DNA from: Methylobacterium frigidaeris
GTDB taxonomy: Bacteria; Pseudomonadota; Alphaproteobacteria; Rhizobiales; Beijerinckiaceae
Direction: 5' to 3'
Assembly: GCF_022179185.1 (NCBI RefSeq)
Contig: NZ_BPQJ01000007.1
Location: forward strand, 62,001-126,000
DNA: 64,000 nt
Both the position numbers and the translations under genes were made by a program. This document shows, piece after piece, positions 37,651 to 47,138 of the stretch; positions within the stretch are counted from its first letter, which is position 1; each line of letters starts with the position of its first letter. Below the pieces are notes generated by a model that was given only the letters and a program-made list of their open reading frames with translations, was not told the DNA's origin and searched no databases.

Positions 37651-39996
37651 ATGCTGGAGGCGGATCCCGCCCCCTTCTCTGCGCGTGCCGCGACGATCCT
37701 CGGGATCAGCCGAGTTTCGAAGGCCGCGCACCAGCGCCTCGCCCATGCGGAATCCTGGCTTCGGTTTGCCGTCCCGGCGATGCTGGCGGCCTTTCTCCTC
37801 TGCCTTGGCACCGTCACCGCCCTGCAGCTCTCCGGCCACCGCGAGGAGGTGGTCGCGGACGCGCGGCGCGACATCGACCTGGTCGCCCGCCTGCTGGCCG
37901 GGACCCTGCCGGCCGCCCTCGCCCGGACCTCCGGCGCCTCCGAGGCGATGGCGCCGTCCGTCCTGCGCGAGCGGCTGGTCCGCCAGGTGCCGCCCGGCGG
38001 CCTGCCGGCGGGCCGCAGCGTGCTCCTGATCGGCGCCGACGACGCGATCCTCGCCGCCCTGCCGGAGCAGCCCGGCCTGCCGCGCAATTTCGGCGAGTTC
38101 GTCGGCGAGGTGCAGGTGCTCGGCATCATGGGCGAGCGCGCCGGCGTGCTCCCGGTGGTGCTTGGCAGCGGCGAGCGGGCGTTGGCGACGGTGCGGCCGG
38201 TCCCGGGCGGAACCGGGATCACCCAGGTCGCGGTGGTACAGACACTCGATTCGGTCACAGCCCTCTGGGCCGGGCGGGCCCGCATCGCCGCGGTGCTGGT
38301 CGGCGCCGTGACGCTGGTGGTGGTCTGCACCGGCCTCGCCTACGCCCTCCAGGCCGACCGGGCCCGCGCCGTCGACCGGGTCTGCGAGCAGGTGCGCCAG
38401 CGCCTCGACACGGCGCTCGGCCGCGGCCGCTGCGGCCTGTGGGACTGGGACATCCCGCGGGGCCGGATCTACTGGTCGGACTCGATGTACCAGCTCCTCG
38501 GTTACGTGCGGGAGCAGGAATTCCTGTCCTTCGGCGACGTCAACGCCCTGGTCCATCCGGACGACACCGACCTCTACGGCCTCGCCCGCCAGCTCGCCGC
38601 CCGCGACACCACCGTCGATCACGAGTTCCGCATCCGGGCCGCCGGCGGCGAGTGGGTCTGGCTCAAGGCCCGGGCCGAGATCGTGCAGGATCTGGAAGAC
38701 AATGGCCGCCATCTGGTGGGCATCGTCATCGACATCTCGGAGCAGCGCCGCCTCGCCGAATCCACCGCCACCGCCGACATGCGCCTGCGCGACGCCGTCG
38801 AGGCGGTGTCCGAGGCGTTCGTGCTGTGGGACGCGCAGAACCGTCTGGTCCTGTGCAACTCGAAGTTCCGGCGCCTGCACGCCCTGACCTCCGACGAGGC
38901 CCAGCCCGGCCGCCGATACGACGCCATCATGGGGCGCGCCGCCCTGCCGACCGTGCGGCGCGAGATCCCCGCCGGCGAGTTCCCGGAAGCGGGAGCCCGC
39001 ACCTTCGAGGCCGAGCTCGCCGACGGGCGCTGGCTGCAGATCAGCGAGCGCCGCACCAAGGACGGCGGCTACGTCTCGGTCGGCACCGACATCACGGCCC
39101 TGAAACGGCACCAGGAGCGGCTCGTGGAATCGGAACGCCAGCTCATCGCCACCATCGCGGACCTCAAGCGCTCGCGCCGGACCCTCGAGATCCAGACCCA
39201 GCAGCTCGCCGACCTGGCCGAGCGCTACCTCGACCAGAAGGCCCAGGCCGAGAGCGCCAACCGCTCCAAGTCCGAGTTCCTGGCCAATATGAGCCACGAG
39301 CTGCGCACCCCCCTCAACGCCATCCTGGGCTTCGCCGAGGTGATGGAGAGCGAGGTGTTCGGGTCGCTCGGGTCCGAGAAGTACCGCGAATATTGCCGCG
39401 ACATCCGCTCGAGCGGCCACTACCTCCTGTCGGTGATCGACGACATCCTCGACATGTCGCGGATCGACGCCCGCCGAGTGAAGCTCGCCAAGCAGCCGGT
39501 CGCCGTGAGCGAGGCGCTGGAGCGCGCCCTCAAGCTGATCGCCGAGCCGGCCCGGGCCAAAGGCCTCACCGTCAGCGTCGAGATGAGCGCCGACACCCTG
39601 GTGATGGCCGACGAGCGCGCCCTGCACCAGATCCTGGTCAACCTCCTCCAGAACGCCGTGAAGTTCACCCCCGAGGCCGGCCGGGTGGCGGTGCGCACCC
39701 GCCGCGCCATCGACGCGGTTCACATCTTCGTCGAGGATAGCGGCATCGGCATCCCGAAGGCGGCGCTGCCGAAGCTCGGCTATCCCTTCGAGCAGGTCGA
39801 GACCAACTTCGCTCGCAGCTACAAGGGCTCCGGTCTCGGCCTCGCCATCGCCCGCTCGCTCGCCGAGCTCCACGGCGGGGGCCTCCGCATCCGCTCCGAG
39901 GAGGGCACCGGCACGATCGTGCTGGTGCGCCTGCCGCGGCCCGGCCTCAACGACGCCGCCGAGGCGCGCGACGCGGCGGCGGAGATCGGGGCGTAA
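37651..39996 (+). CDS. PAS-domain sensor histidine kinase, PdhS/PleC-like
   Basis: A membrane sensor kinase. It has one N-terminal helix (WLRFAVPAMLAAFLLCLGTVTALQL), a periplasmic region of ~150 residues and a second helix (AAVLVGAVTLVVVCTGLAYAL). Two PAS domains follow (about 255-365 and 375-480), then a coiled linker. The HisKA domain has His549 in EFLANMSHELRTPLNAILGF, and FGSLGSEKYREYCRDI plus DILDMSRIDA is the pattern of the DivJ/PleC/PdhS group. The ATPase boxes NLLQNAVKFT, DSGIGIP and GSGLGLAIARSL are intact. The group controls asymmetric division through DivK in relatives; that role is inferred. ATG at 37651 is favoured over 37579. Confidence 0.88.
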   Translation: MLEADPAPFSARAATILGISRVSKAAHQRLAHAESWLRFAVPAMLAAFLLCLGTVTALQLSGHREEVVADARRDIDLVARLLAGTLPAALARTSGASEAMAPSVLRERLVRQVPPGGLPAGRSVLLIGADDAILAALPEQPGLPRNFGEFVGEVQVLGIMGERAGVLPVVLGSGERALATVRPVPGGTGITQVAVVQTLDSVTALWAGRARIAAVLVGAVTLVVVCTGLAYALQADRARAVDRVCEQVRQRLDTALGRGRCGLWDWDIPRGRIYWSDSMYQLLGYVREQEFLSFGDVNALVHPDDTDLYGLARQLAARDTTVDHEFRIRAAGGEWVWLKARAEIVQDLEDNGRHLVGIVIDISEQRRLAESTATADMRLRDAVEAVSEAFVLWDAQNRLVLCNSKFRRLHALTSDEAQPGRRYDAIMGRAALPTVRREIPAGEFPEAGARTFEAELADGRWLQISERRTKDGGYVSVGTDITALKRHQERLVESERQLIATIADLKRSRRTLEIQTQQLADLAERYLDQKAQAESANRSKSEFLANMSHELRTPLNAILGFAEVMESEVFGSLGSEKYREYCRDIRSSGHYLLSVIDDILDMSRIDARRVKLAKQPVAVSEALERALKLIAEPARAKGLTVSVEMSADTLVMADERALHQILVNLLQNAVKFTPEAGRVAVRTRRAIDAVHIFVEDSGIGIPKAALPKLGYPFEQVETNFARSYKGSGLGLAIARSLAELHGGGLRIRSEEGTGTIVLVRLPRPGLNDAAEARDAAAEIGA

Positions 39997-40022
39997 TCGG
40001 TACCGAGGCCACCGAGCGCGCC

Positions 40023-40520
40023 TCAGCACGTCCTAGTCTCGACCGGCACCCGCTCGACCCGCGCCAGCAGGCAACCCGGCCGCGCCGTGTGGATGTTCAC
40101 GAAGGCCGTGCGAGGGTCGTCGAGTGCGCGCGCGAGGGGTGCGTCGACCTCCGAGCCGGCGCAGACCTGGCCGAGATCGTAGAGACATTGGTGCTGGGCG
40201 TCATAGGCGCGAACGGAGACGAGCGGGTTCGCCCGCACGATTGGCGCGACCTCGCCGACGGACTCGGCGCGGGGGCAGTCCGCCTCGTGCAGGAAGATCG
40301 GGCTCGGCGTCCAGTAGATTCCCAGCGGCTTCGGCAGGTCGTACGATCCGAGCAGCATGTGCTCGCCGGGCTCGGCGAGACGCAGGCAGTGCCGGCATGG
40401 GAAACCTCCGCCCGGCGTCGCGACGACCCGACGGAGCGGGTTGCCGCGGTCGTCCATGCCGGTCGCCCGGAAGCGGTCGGCCGTCTCGGTCGCGATCGGG
40501 ATGCATCGAAAAGCGGTCAT
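40023..40520 (-). CDS. DUF1203-family protein
   Basis: A 165-residue soluble protein with the DUF1203 layout: FRCIPIATETADRFRATG, the Cys-containing FPCRHCLRLAEPGEHMLLG, PSPIFLHEADCPR and a C-terminal CLYDLGQVCAG with a CLLARVERVPVETR end. The conserved cysteines (CRHC and later) could bind metal, but nothing here proves it. Function is unknown family-wide. AGGAGGTGACCG before ATG 40520 is a near-perfect ribosome binding site and rules out the longer upstream frame. Confidence 0.88.
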   Translation of the reverse strand: MTAFRCIPIATETADRFRATGMDDRGNPLRRVVATPGGGFPCRHCLRLAEPGEHMLLGSYDLPKPLGIYWTPSPIFLHEADCPRAESVGEVAPIVRANPLVSVRAYDAQHQCLYDLGQVCAGSEVDAPLARALDDPRTAFVNIHTARPGCLLARVERVPVETRTC

Positions 40521-40676
40521 TCGGTCACCTCCTGGGATGAACCCTAAGGGTTCGGGAGGAGACGTTTCATCCCGCTTCTTGCGCCCGAATCGTGCGCCCT
40601 GCCGGTTGCGCCGAGCCCCGGGCTCCGCTGCGCGGGCCCGGGTCATCGCATTGGCGGCCCTCGGGAAATCCAGGCC

Positions 40677-42368
40677 TCAGGCCGCCCGGACCGTGGCGAG
40701 GAAGCGCGCAACCTCGGCACCGAGATGCTCTGACTGGCGCGACAGCTCGGTGGCCGAGGCGAGCACCTGGGTTGCCGCCGCCCCCGTCTCCTCTGCGGCT
40801 CCGGCGACGCCCGCGATGTTGCCGGTGACCTCGCCGGTTCCGGTGGCGGCCTGGGACACGTTGCGGACGATCTCCTGGGTCGCGACGCCCTGCTCCTCGA
40901 CCGCGGCGGCGATCGCCACCGTCACCGTGTCGATCTCGCGGATCCGCGCGGTGATCGCGGTGATCGCCGAGACCGTCTCGCCGGTGGCGCCCTGCACCGC
41001 CGCGATCTGCTGGCCGATCTCCTCCGTCGCCCGGGCGGTCTGGGCGGCGAGTTCCTTCACCTCCGCCGCCACCACGGCGAAGCCGCGGCCGGCGGCCCCG
41101 GCCCGGGCAGCCTCGATCGTCGCGTTCAGCGCCAGCAGGTTGGTCTGGGCGGCGATCGAGGAGATCAGACCGGCGACATCGCCGATGCGGCTGACGGTCT
41201 GGCTGAGCTCGCGCACCCGGGCGCCGGTCCGGTCAGCCTCCGTCACCGCGGCCTGAGCGAGGTTGGCTGAGCCGTCGACCTGCCGGCCGATCTCCTGCAC
41301 CGATGCCCCCAGTTCCTCCGCCGCCGCCGCGACCGTGCCGACATTGGAGGCGGCCTGCTCGGCGGCCGCCGCCACGGTGGCGGACTGGCTCGCGGTCTCG
41401 GTCGCCGTCGCGGTCATCTGACCGGCGGTCGCCTGCAGCTCGGTGGCCGAGCTTGCGACCCGGCCGACGATGCCGCCGATCGCCTGTTCGAACCCGTCGG
41501 CGAGGGCCATCATGGTGCGCCGGCGCTCCTCGGCCGCGGCCGCGTCGGCGATCCGCTGGATCTCCGCCTGCTCGGCGGCCTTCTGTGCCACCATCGCCTT
41601 GATGCCCTCGACCGAGCGACCGATGGCGCCGATCTCGTCGCCGCGGCGCGCCTCGGCGATCTCGGCGTCGATCTCGCCGCGCGCCATCCGCTCGAGCACG
41701 CCGACCAGCCGGCCGATCGGCCGCGTCACCCCGAGCACCGCGACCAGGCCGACCGCGAGGAGGCCCAGCACGAGGCCGAGGCCGGTGACGGCGACCAGCC
41801 GGGTGCGAGTGGCGTTGGTATCGACGGTGAGGTCGGCCGATTTGGTGTCGACGTAGCTCTGGATGTCGGTGCCGAGGGTGCGCGACGCCCGGATCAAATC
41901 GCTCAGCATGGGATCGACATTGCGCCGGAACAGCGCCACCGCCTCGGCGTTGCGGCTCGCCATGGCGAGCGTGCGCACCTCACCGATCCTGATCGCGAAA
42001 TCGTCGAGGCCGCGGGTGAGCGCGTCGACCTGGCCCGTGAAGGTATATGCTTGGGTGCGGAGCTCCGCGAGGGACGTCCTCATCAGGGCGATACCGTCGT
42101 CGAACTCTGCGCTCGCCCGACGTATCTGTGCCTCATCGGTCTCGGCGATGATGCGGAACACGGCGTAACTCAGGGTGTAGAGGGTACGGTTGAGACGATT
42201 GGCACTGGCCGGCGCCCGAGCCTCGCGCGCGAGGTAAGCCGTGTAGGCGTCGTCGATCTGGGTCATGCGCGCCTGCGCATACCAGACGCAGCCGCCGACA
42301 ACGGTAGCGATCAGCAGGATGGCCGCAGTTAGCTTATGCAAAATTTTGAATCTGGCGAGCACGATCAC
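40677..42368 (-). CDS. Methyl-accepting chemotaxis protein
   Basis: A transmembrane chemoreceptor. It has an N-terminal helix ([19 protein letters not shown]), a periplasmic four-helix-bundle-like region (~35-190), a second helix ([23 protein letters not shown]), and a HAMP domain starting [18 protein letters not shown]. The cytoplasmic hairpin has a conserved tip near [21 protein letters not shown] and [17 protein letters not shown]. The 4HB sensor suggests small-molecule sensing, with ligand unknown. No C-terminal CheR-tethering pentapeptide is visible. The start is GTG at 42368. No che genes are nearby, so it is an orphan receptor. Confidence 0.93.
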   Translation of the reverse strand: MIVLARFKILHKLTAAILLIATVVGGCVWYAQARMTQIDDAYTAYLAREARAPASANRLNRTLYTLSYAVFRIIAETDEAQIRRASAEFDDGIALMRTSLAELRTQAYTFTGQVDALTRGLDDFAIRIGEVRTLAMASRNAEAVALFRRNVDPMLSDLIRASRTLGTDIQSYVDTKSADLTVDTNATRTRLVAVTGLGLVLGLLAVGLVAVLGVTRPIGRLVGVLERMARGEIDAEIAEARRGDEIGAIGRSVEGIKAMVAQKAAEQAEIQRIADAAAAEERRRTMMALADGFEQAIGGIVGRVASSATELQATAGQMTATATETASQSATVAAAAEQAASNVGTVAAAAEELGASVQEIGRQVDGSANLAQAAVTEADRTGARVRELSQTVSRIGDVAGLISSIAAQTNLLALNATIEAARAGAAGRGFAVVAAEVKELAAQTARATEEIGQQIAAVQGATGETVSAITAITARIREIDTVTVAIAAAVEEQGVATQEIVRNVSQAATGTGEVTGNIAGVAGAAEETGAAATQVLASATELSRQSEHLGAEVARFLATVRAA

Positions 42369-42768
42369 AGTCCTTGGCAGAATGCTGTTGGACTGAATAA
42401 GACGATAAATTTCCTAATCTTACGTAAATCAAGGTTTTGAGGGCTGCGCGAGACCCAGAAGATCGGACCAGCATCTCATAAGACCAAACTATAGGATAAA
42501 AGTTCTGTATAAACCCATGTATATATTTGTCTTATACTATGCTAGGGCATTCCAGGACTAGAGTTAAGAGCCAGCATCCGTTCACATCATGAGAAAGAAA
42601 CACGCAGGCACGCCGCATCCGACGAACGTCGCAGCCGCCGGCGCCAGCCCCGGAAGGGGGCCCGCGTAGAACCCTCGAACCTTCGGGAGGTTCCTGCCGA
42701 AACGTCGGTTCCCGGCGAAAACTTGCGGGCCGAGCAGCGAAACGCTGCCGCTCGGAACCGGCGCCGCT
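42369..42768. other. AT-rich intergenic region upstream of the chemoreceptor
   Basis: A 400-base gap whose part from ~42390 to 42600 is strikingly A/T-rich for this genome, with TATATATTTG, TTATACTATG and TAAATTTCCTAATC tracts. No gene is supported; a 26-codon frame from 42590 has no ribosome binding site. It must hold the minus-strand promoter of the chemoreceptor. The base composition also fits an old insertion or a binding region for nucleoid-associated proteins. Confidence 0.55.
42730..42755 (-). terminator. Possible terminator hairpin after glnE
   Basis: Arms CCGAG/CTCGG and inner CAGCG/CGCTG fold into a bulged hairpin starting 14 bp beyond the glnE stop codon on the minus strand. Only short T runs follow, so assignment is tentative. 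Confidence 0.4.
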
Positions 42769-45672
42769 TCACCCCAGGATCGCGCCGAACGCCTCGCGCA
42801 CCCCGGCTCGTGTCTCCGCGAGCTGCGCGACCAGAGCCGGCTCGTCGGGCTGGCCGAGCGCCGCGGCGAGGCGCGCGCGGGCCGCCGGCGGGGCGGTGCG
42901 GCCGAAATCGCCCTCGACCATCAGGCGTTGCCAATGGTGGACGTCGTCGAGGAGCCGGTAAGCGGTGACCAGGCGACCGGCTTGGCCTGGATCGAGGAGG
43001 CCGCGGGTGCCGGCGCGCTCCAGCACCCCCGGCGCGTCGAGCCCGACGAGATCGGGATGCGCGGCCGCGTGGGACAGGACTAGGCCTTGCGCCAGAAAAT
43101 CGAGGTCGAGGAGCCCGCCGGGGGCGAGCTTCAGGTCGAGTGGGCCGTGATCGCCCTTCTCGCGCTCGATCAAGGCACGCATCGCCCGCACCTCCCCGGC
43201 GACGGCGCTTGCGTCGCGCGGCTGGCGCAGGACCGTCGCGGCGGCCTCGTCGGCCTCCTGCATCAGGCTCGCGTCGCCGGCGATGGCCCGCGCCCGGGTC
43301 AGCGCCATGTGCTCCCAGAGGGCCGCCTCGTCGCGCCAATAGGCCGAGAAGCGCTGCCACTGGTTGGCGATCGGTCCCTGGCCGCCGCTCGGGCGCAGGC
43401 GCAGGTCGATCTCGTAGAGCCGACCGCGCCGGGTCGGCACGGTGAGCGCCGCGACGAGGCGCTGGGTCAGGCGGTTGTAGTAGACCGCCGCGTCGAGGCG
43501 GCGCCGGCCGTCGCTCTCGCGCCGCTCCTGATCGAAATCGTACAGGACCACGAGGTCGAGGTCGGAATCGGCCGTCAGCTGGCGCGAGCCCAGGCGCCCG
43601 AGGCCCAGGATCGCGAAGCGGCCCCCCGGCACCCGGCCGTGCTCCTCCGCGAAAGCGGCCTCCACAGCTCCGAGGGCCGCCGCGATGGCGGCCTCGGCGA
43701 TGCCCGCATAGGACCGGCCGGCGCCAGAGGGCGGCAGGATGCCGGAGAGGAGCCGGGCGCCGGTGACGAAGCGCAGCTGCCGGGCGGCGTCGCGACTGCG
43801 GTCGAGGAAGTCCTCGAGGTCGCGGGGCCGGCCGAGGCCGGCGCGGAACTGCTCGGCCAGGACGTCGGATTCCGTGACCGGCGCCACGAAGGCGGGGTCG
43901 ATCACCGCGTCGAGGACGTGCGGGCTGAACGCCACCGTGTCGGCCAGCCGCGGCACGGTGCCGAGCAGGTCGGCGAAGAGCAGCCGCAGCCGCTCGTGCG
44001 AGCGAAGGATGGTGAGGAGTTCGACCGAAGCCGGCATCCGCCCGAAGGCGCGATCCAGGGCGGCCAGCGCCCCGTCGGGATCGGCGGTGCCAGACAGAGC
44101 CTGGATCAGGGCCGGAACCAGCTCCGTCAGGACTTCCCGGGCCCGCGGGCTCGTCACCGCCGGACGGCGACCGAAATGCCAGCCGCGGACCGTCTCGGTC
44201 GCCTGCTCGGGGTTTCGGAAGCCGAGGCGGCGCAAGGTCGCGAGGGTTTCGGGATCGTCCTCGACGCCGGTGAAGACGAGATCGCCCACCTCCGCCGCGA
44301 GGTCCGGCTCGGCCTCGAACAGCAGCGCGTAATGCCCCTGCACCCGGCGCGCCTCGGCGGTCAGCGCCTGCCCGAAGGCGGCCTCGTCCGGGTAGCCGAG
44401 GAAGCGGGAGAAGCGCGCGAGCTTGCTCGGCTCCTCCGGCAGGCGCTGCGTCTGCTCGTCCGCCACCATCTGCAGCCGGTGCTCGACCGTGCGCAGGAAG
44501 CGGTAAGCCGCGGACAGCTCGTCGCGGGCCTCCGGGGTGATCCAGCCTTCGTCGTGGAGCGCCGACAGCATCTCCAAGGTGCGCCGGCCGCGCAGGGACG
44601 GGCGACGCCCTCCGAAGACGAGCTGCTGGGTCTGGACGAAGAATTCGACCTCGCGGATGCCGCCGCGCCCGAGCTTGATGTCGTGGCCGGCCACCGCGAT
44701 GGCGCCGTGGCCGCGCACGGCGTGGATCTGCCGCTTCATCGCGTGGACGTCGGCGATCGAGGCGAAATCGAAGTATTTGCGCCAGATGAAAGGGCGCAGC
44801 TCGGCGAGGAAGGCCTCGGCCCGCTGGAGGTCGCCGGCGACGGGCCGGGCCTTGATGAAGGCGGCCCGCTCCCAGTTCTGGCCCAGCGTCTCGTAATAGG
44901 TGTAGGCGGACGGGAGCGACAGGGCGGTCGGGGTCGAGCCGGGATCGGGCCGCAGGCGGTAATCGACCCGGTGGACGTAGCCGTCGGCGGTGCGCTCCTG
45001 CAAGAGCTTGGCGACCGTCTGCGCGATCCGGCTGAAGAACGGCGTCGCCTCGACGCCCTCGCGCAGGGGCGCGACGTCGGGATCGAACAGCACGATCAGG
45101 TCGACGTCGCTCGAGTAGTTCAGCTCGCCGGCCCCGAGCTTCCCCATGCCGAGGACGATGAGGCCCGATCCCTCCTGCGGCCGGGCCGGATCGGGCGGGA
45201 GGAATCGGCCGGTGCCGGCGGCCTGGACGAGCGCGGCATCGACGGCGGCGCTCACCGAGGCGTCGGCGAAATCGGAGAGCGCCGCCGTCACCTGCTCCAG
45301 GGACCAGACGCCGCCGATGTCAGTCAGCGCCACCAGCAGGGCGTGGGCGGCGCGATTGCGGCGAAGCGTTCGGGCGACGTCGCCCCAGGCAAGGCCGGCC
45401 CCGCGCTGGTCGGCGAGGATCGCGGCGTTCGAATCCTCCGGCGGGCGCTCCAGCAGGCCGGCGAGCCGCGCGGGGTCGCGGGCCGCGAGCCCCCACAGGA
45501 ACGGCGAATGGTCGGCGAGGCCGAGGAGGAGGTCGCGGCCCGGGCCGCCCTCGCCCAGCAGGGCCGCGAGGTCCGGCGCCGCGGCGAGGAGGTCGTCGAG
45601 GCGGGAGCTGGCCCGCTCCGGCTCGGCAAGGCGGGGCGCCCGGGTCAGGCGCGCGAGGAGCGGGCCGGTCAC
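42769..45672 (-). CDS. glnE: Bifunctional glutamine synthetase adenylyltransferase/adenylyl-removing enzyme
   Basis: Controls glutamine synthetase by attaching or removing AMP in response to PII and glutamine. Both nucleotidyltransferase domains are present. The N-terminal deadenylylase has GMGKLGAGELNYSSDVDLIV near residue 180. The C-terminal adenylylase has GLGRLGSRQLTADSDLDLVV near residue 690. YDFDQERRESDGRR and LRPSGGQGPIANQ also match. At 967 residues it is full length. Its start overlaps the stop of the upstream histidine kinase by 4 bp, so it is coupled to a two-component system. Confidence 0.95.
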   Translation of the reverse strand: MTGPLLARLTRAPRLAEPERASSRLDDLLAAAPDLAALLGEGGPGRDLLLGLADHSPFLWGLAARDPARLAGLLERPPEDSNAAILADQRGAGLAWGDVARTLRRNRAAHALLVALTDIGGVWSLEQVTAALSDFADASVSAAVDAALVQAAGTGRFLPPDPARPQEGSGLIVLGMGKLGAGELNYSSDVDLIVLFDPDVAPLREGVEATPFFSRIAQTVAKLLQERTADGYVHRVDYRLRPDPGSTPTALSLPSAYTYYETLGQNWERAAFIKARPVAGDLQRAEAFLAELRPFIWRKYFDFASIADVHAMKRQIHAVRGHGAIAVAGHDIKLGRGGIREVEFFVQTQQLVFGGRRPSLRGRRTLEMLSALHDEGWITPEARDELSAAYRFLRTVEHRLQMVADEQTQRLPEEPSKLARFSRFLGYPDEAAFGQALTAEARRVQGHYALLFEAEPDLAAEVGDLVFTGVEDDPETLATLRRLGFRNPEQATETVRGWHFGRRPAVTSPRAREVLTELVPALIQALSGTADPDGALAALDRAFGRMPASVELLTILRSHERLRLLFADLLGTVPRLADTVAFSPHVLDAVIDPAFVAPVTESDVLAEQFRAGLGRPRDLEDFLDRSRDAARQLRFVTGARLLSGILPPSGAGRSYAGIAEAAIAAALGAVEAAFAEEHGRVPGGRFAILGLGRLGSRQLTADSDLDLVVLYDFDQERRESDGRRRLDAAVYYNRLTQRLVAALTVPTRRGRLYEIDLRLRPSGGQGPIANQWQRFSAYWRDEAALWEHMALTRARAIAGDASLMQEADEAAATVLRQPRDASAVAGEVRAMRALIEREKGDHGPLDLKLAPGGLLDLDFLAQGLVLSHAAAHPDLVGLDAPGVLERAGTRGLLDPGQAGRLVTAYRLLDDVHHWQRLMVEGDFGRTAPPAARARLAAALGQPDEPALVAQLAETRAGVREAFGAILG

Positions 45673-47138
45673 GCCGTCATCTCCCGCGGGGCCTGCTCGC
45701 GCAGGGCCGGCATCCGCAGGGTGGCGCGCAGGCCCGGGGCGTTGTCCTCGAGGGTGAAGCTGCCCTGGTGCAGGCGGGCGACGGCGTTGACGAGGCTCAA
45801 GCCCAGCCCGAAGCCCGGCCGCGTGCGGGCGGATTCGAGCCGCACGAAGCGCTCCAGCACCCGGCCGCGCTCCGCCTCCGGGATACCCTCGCCCCGGTCG
45901 GCCACGGTGAGCACCACGCTGCCGTTCTCCCGCCGCGCCGCGACGCAGACCACGGGCCCGGCCGTCGACTCGACGGTTTTCTGCCCGTATTTCAGGGCGT
46001 TGTCGATCAGGTTCGCCATCGCCTGTCCGATCAGTTCGCGGCTGCCGTGCAGCACCAGGCCGTCCTCGATCTCGGCCTGCAGGGCGACGCCGCGTTCCTC
46101 CGCTACCGCTTCGTACAGCTCCGCGACCTCGAGGGCGACCGCCCCGGCATCGAATTCGGCCAGCCCCTCGCGGGCATTGCCGGCCTCGAGCCGGGCGATC
46201 ATCAAGAGGGCGTTGAACACCCGGATCAGGTTGTCGCTCTCCTCGATGTTCGCTTCCAGCGCCGCCCGCAGGGCGTCCGGGTCGCGGCCTTCGCGCAGCG
46301 CCGCGTCGGCCTTGTTGCGCAGGCGGGTGAGCGGGGTCTTGAGGTCGTGGGCGATGTTGTCAGAGACCTCGCGCATGCCGCGCATCAGCTCGCCGATGCG
46401 GTCGAGCATCGCGTTGAGGTTGCTCGCCAGCCGGTCGAGCTCGTCGCCGGTGCCGGCGAGCGCCAGCCGCCCGTCGAGATCGCCCGCCATGATGCCGCGG
46501 GTGATCTCGGTCATGTGGTCGACGCGCTTGAGCACGCGCTGCGCGATGAACCAGCTTCCCAGGAAGCCGAGGCCGACCACCAGCATCAGCGACCAGGCGA
46601 AGGCCCGCCCGATCACCGCGCGCAGGCGGTCGCGCTCCTCGACGTCGCGGCCGACGAGCAGGCGGAACCCCCCCGGCAGGGTGAAGATGCGCACGATCGC
46701 CCGGTGGTCGAGGCGGTCGCCGTCGGTGTTGCGGGCATAGGCCGTCTCGGTCTGGCCCGGCTCGGCGAGGGTTCCCGGGGGCAAGGCCTCGACATTGCCG
46801 ACGACGTGCTCGCCGGCCGGCGTGGTGACGAGATAGAGCGAGGCGCCTGGCTCGCGCGAGCGACGCTCGACCACGCTGACGAGACGGCGGATGCCGCCCG
46901 TGGCGTACTGGTCGGAGAGGCCGTTGATCTCGGCCTCGATGGTCGAGACGATCTGGTCGTCGAGGACCCGCCGGGCGTTCCAGGCGACGTAGCCCAGCGC
47001 GAAGAACGCGAAGGCGGCGAAGACCAGAAGGTAGGCGAGCGAGAGCTTGAACGCGGTGGTGCGGAACAGCGTGCCGAGGCGCGCCAGGATCCCGTCATGC
47101 CTTCCGTCATGCCCGGCGGGCGCGGCGGGCGCGCTCAC
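45669..47138 (-). CDS. Sensor histidine kinase (OmpR partner type)
   Basis: Inner-membrane kinase of 489 residues. It has a first helix near 30-52, a periplasmic region with PGASLYLVTTPAGEHVVG, a second helix near 162-184 (LMLVVGLGFLGSWFIAQRVL) and a HAMP domain (LKRVDHMTEITRGIMAGDL). The HisKA domain has His264 in NIAHDLKTPLTRLRNKAD, and the ATPase boxes NLIDNALKYG, DRGEGIPEAE and GFGLGLSLV are present. The signal is unknown. Its ATG overlaps the response-regulator stop and its stop overlaps glnE, both by 4 bp. Confidence 0.93.
   Translation of the reverse strand: MSAPAAPAGHDGRHDGILARLGTLFRTTAFKLSLAYLLVFAAFAFFALGYVAWNARRVLDDQIVSTIEAEINGLSDQYATGGIRRLVSVVERRSREPGASLYLVTTPAGEHVVGNVEALPPGTLAEPGQTETAYARNTDGDRLDHRAIVRIFTLPGGFRLLVGRDVEERDRLRAVIGRAFAWSLMLVVGLGFLGSWFIAQRVLKRVDHMTEITRGIMAGDLDGRLALAGTGDELDRLASNLNAMLDRIGELMRGMREVSDNIAHDLKTPLTRLRNKADAALREGRDPDALRAALEANIEESDNLIRVFNALLMIARLEAGNAREGLAEFDAGAVALEVAELYEAVAEERGVALQAEIEDGLVLHGSRELIGQAMANLIDNALKYGQKTVESTAGPVVCVAARRENGSVVLTVADRGEGIPEAERGRVLERFVRLESARTRPGFGLGLSLVNAVARLHQGSFTLEDNAPGLRATLRMPALREQAPREMTA

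Noticed and set aside
37411..40029. An 872-codon minus-strand frame
   Set aside because: Antisense to the PAS sensor kinase, whose motifs are unambiguous on the plus strand; no recognisable protein on the minus strand.
43087..46740. A 1217-codon open frame on the plus strand
   Set aside because: Antisense to glnE and the histidine kinase. Its predicted protein is Arg/Gly/Glu-rich with no domain, and such long shadows are normal at ~70% G+C.
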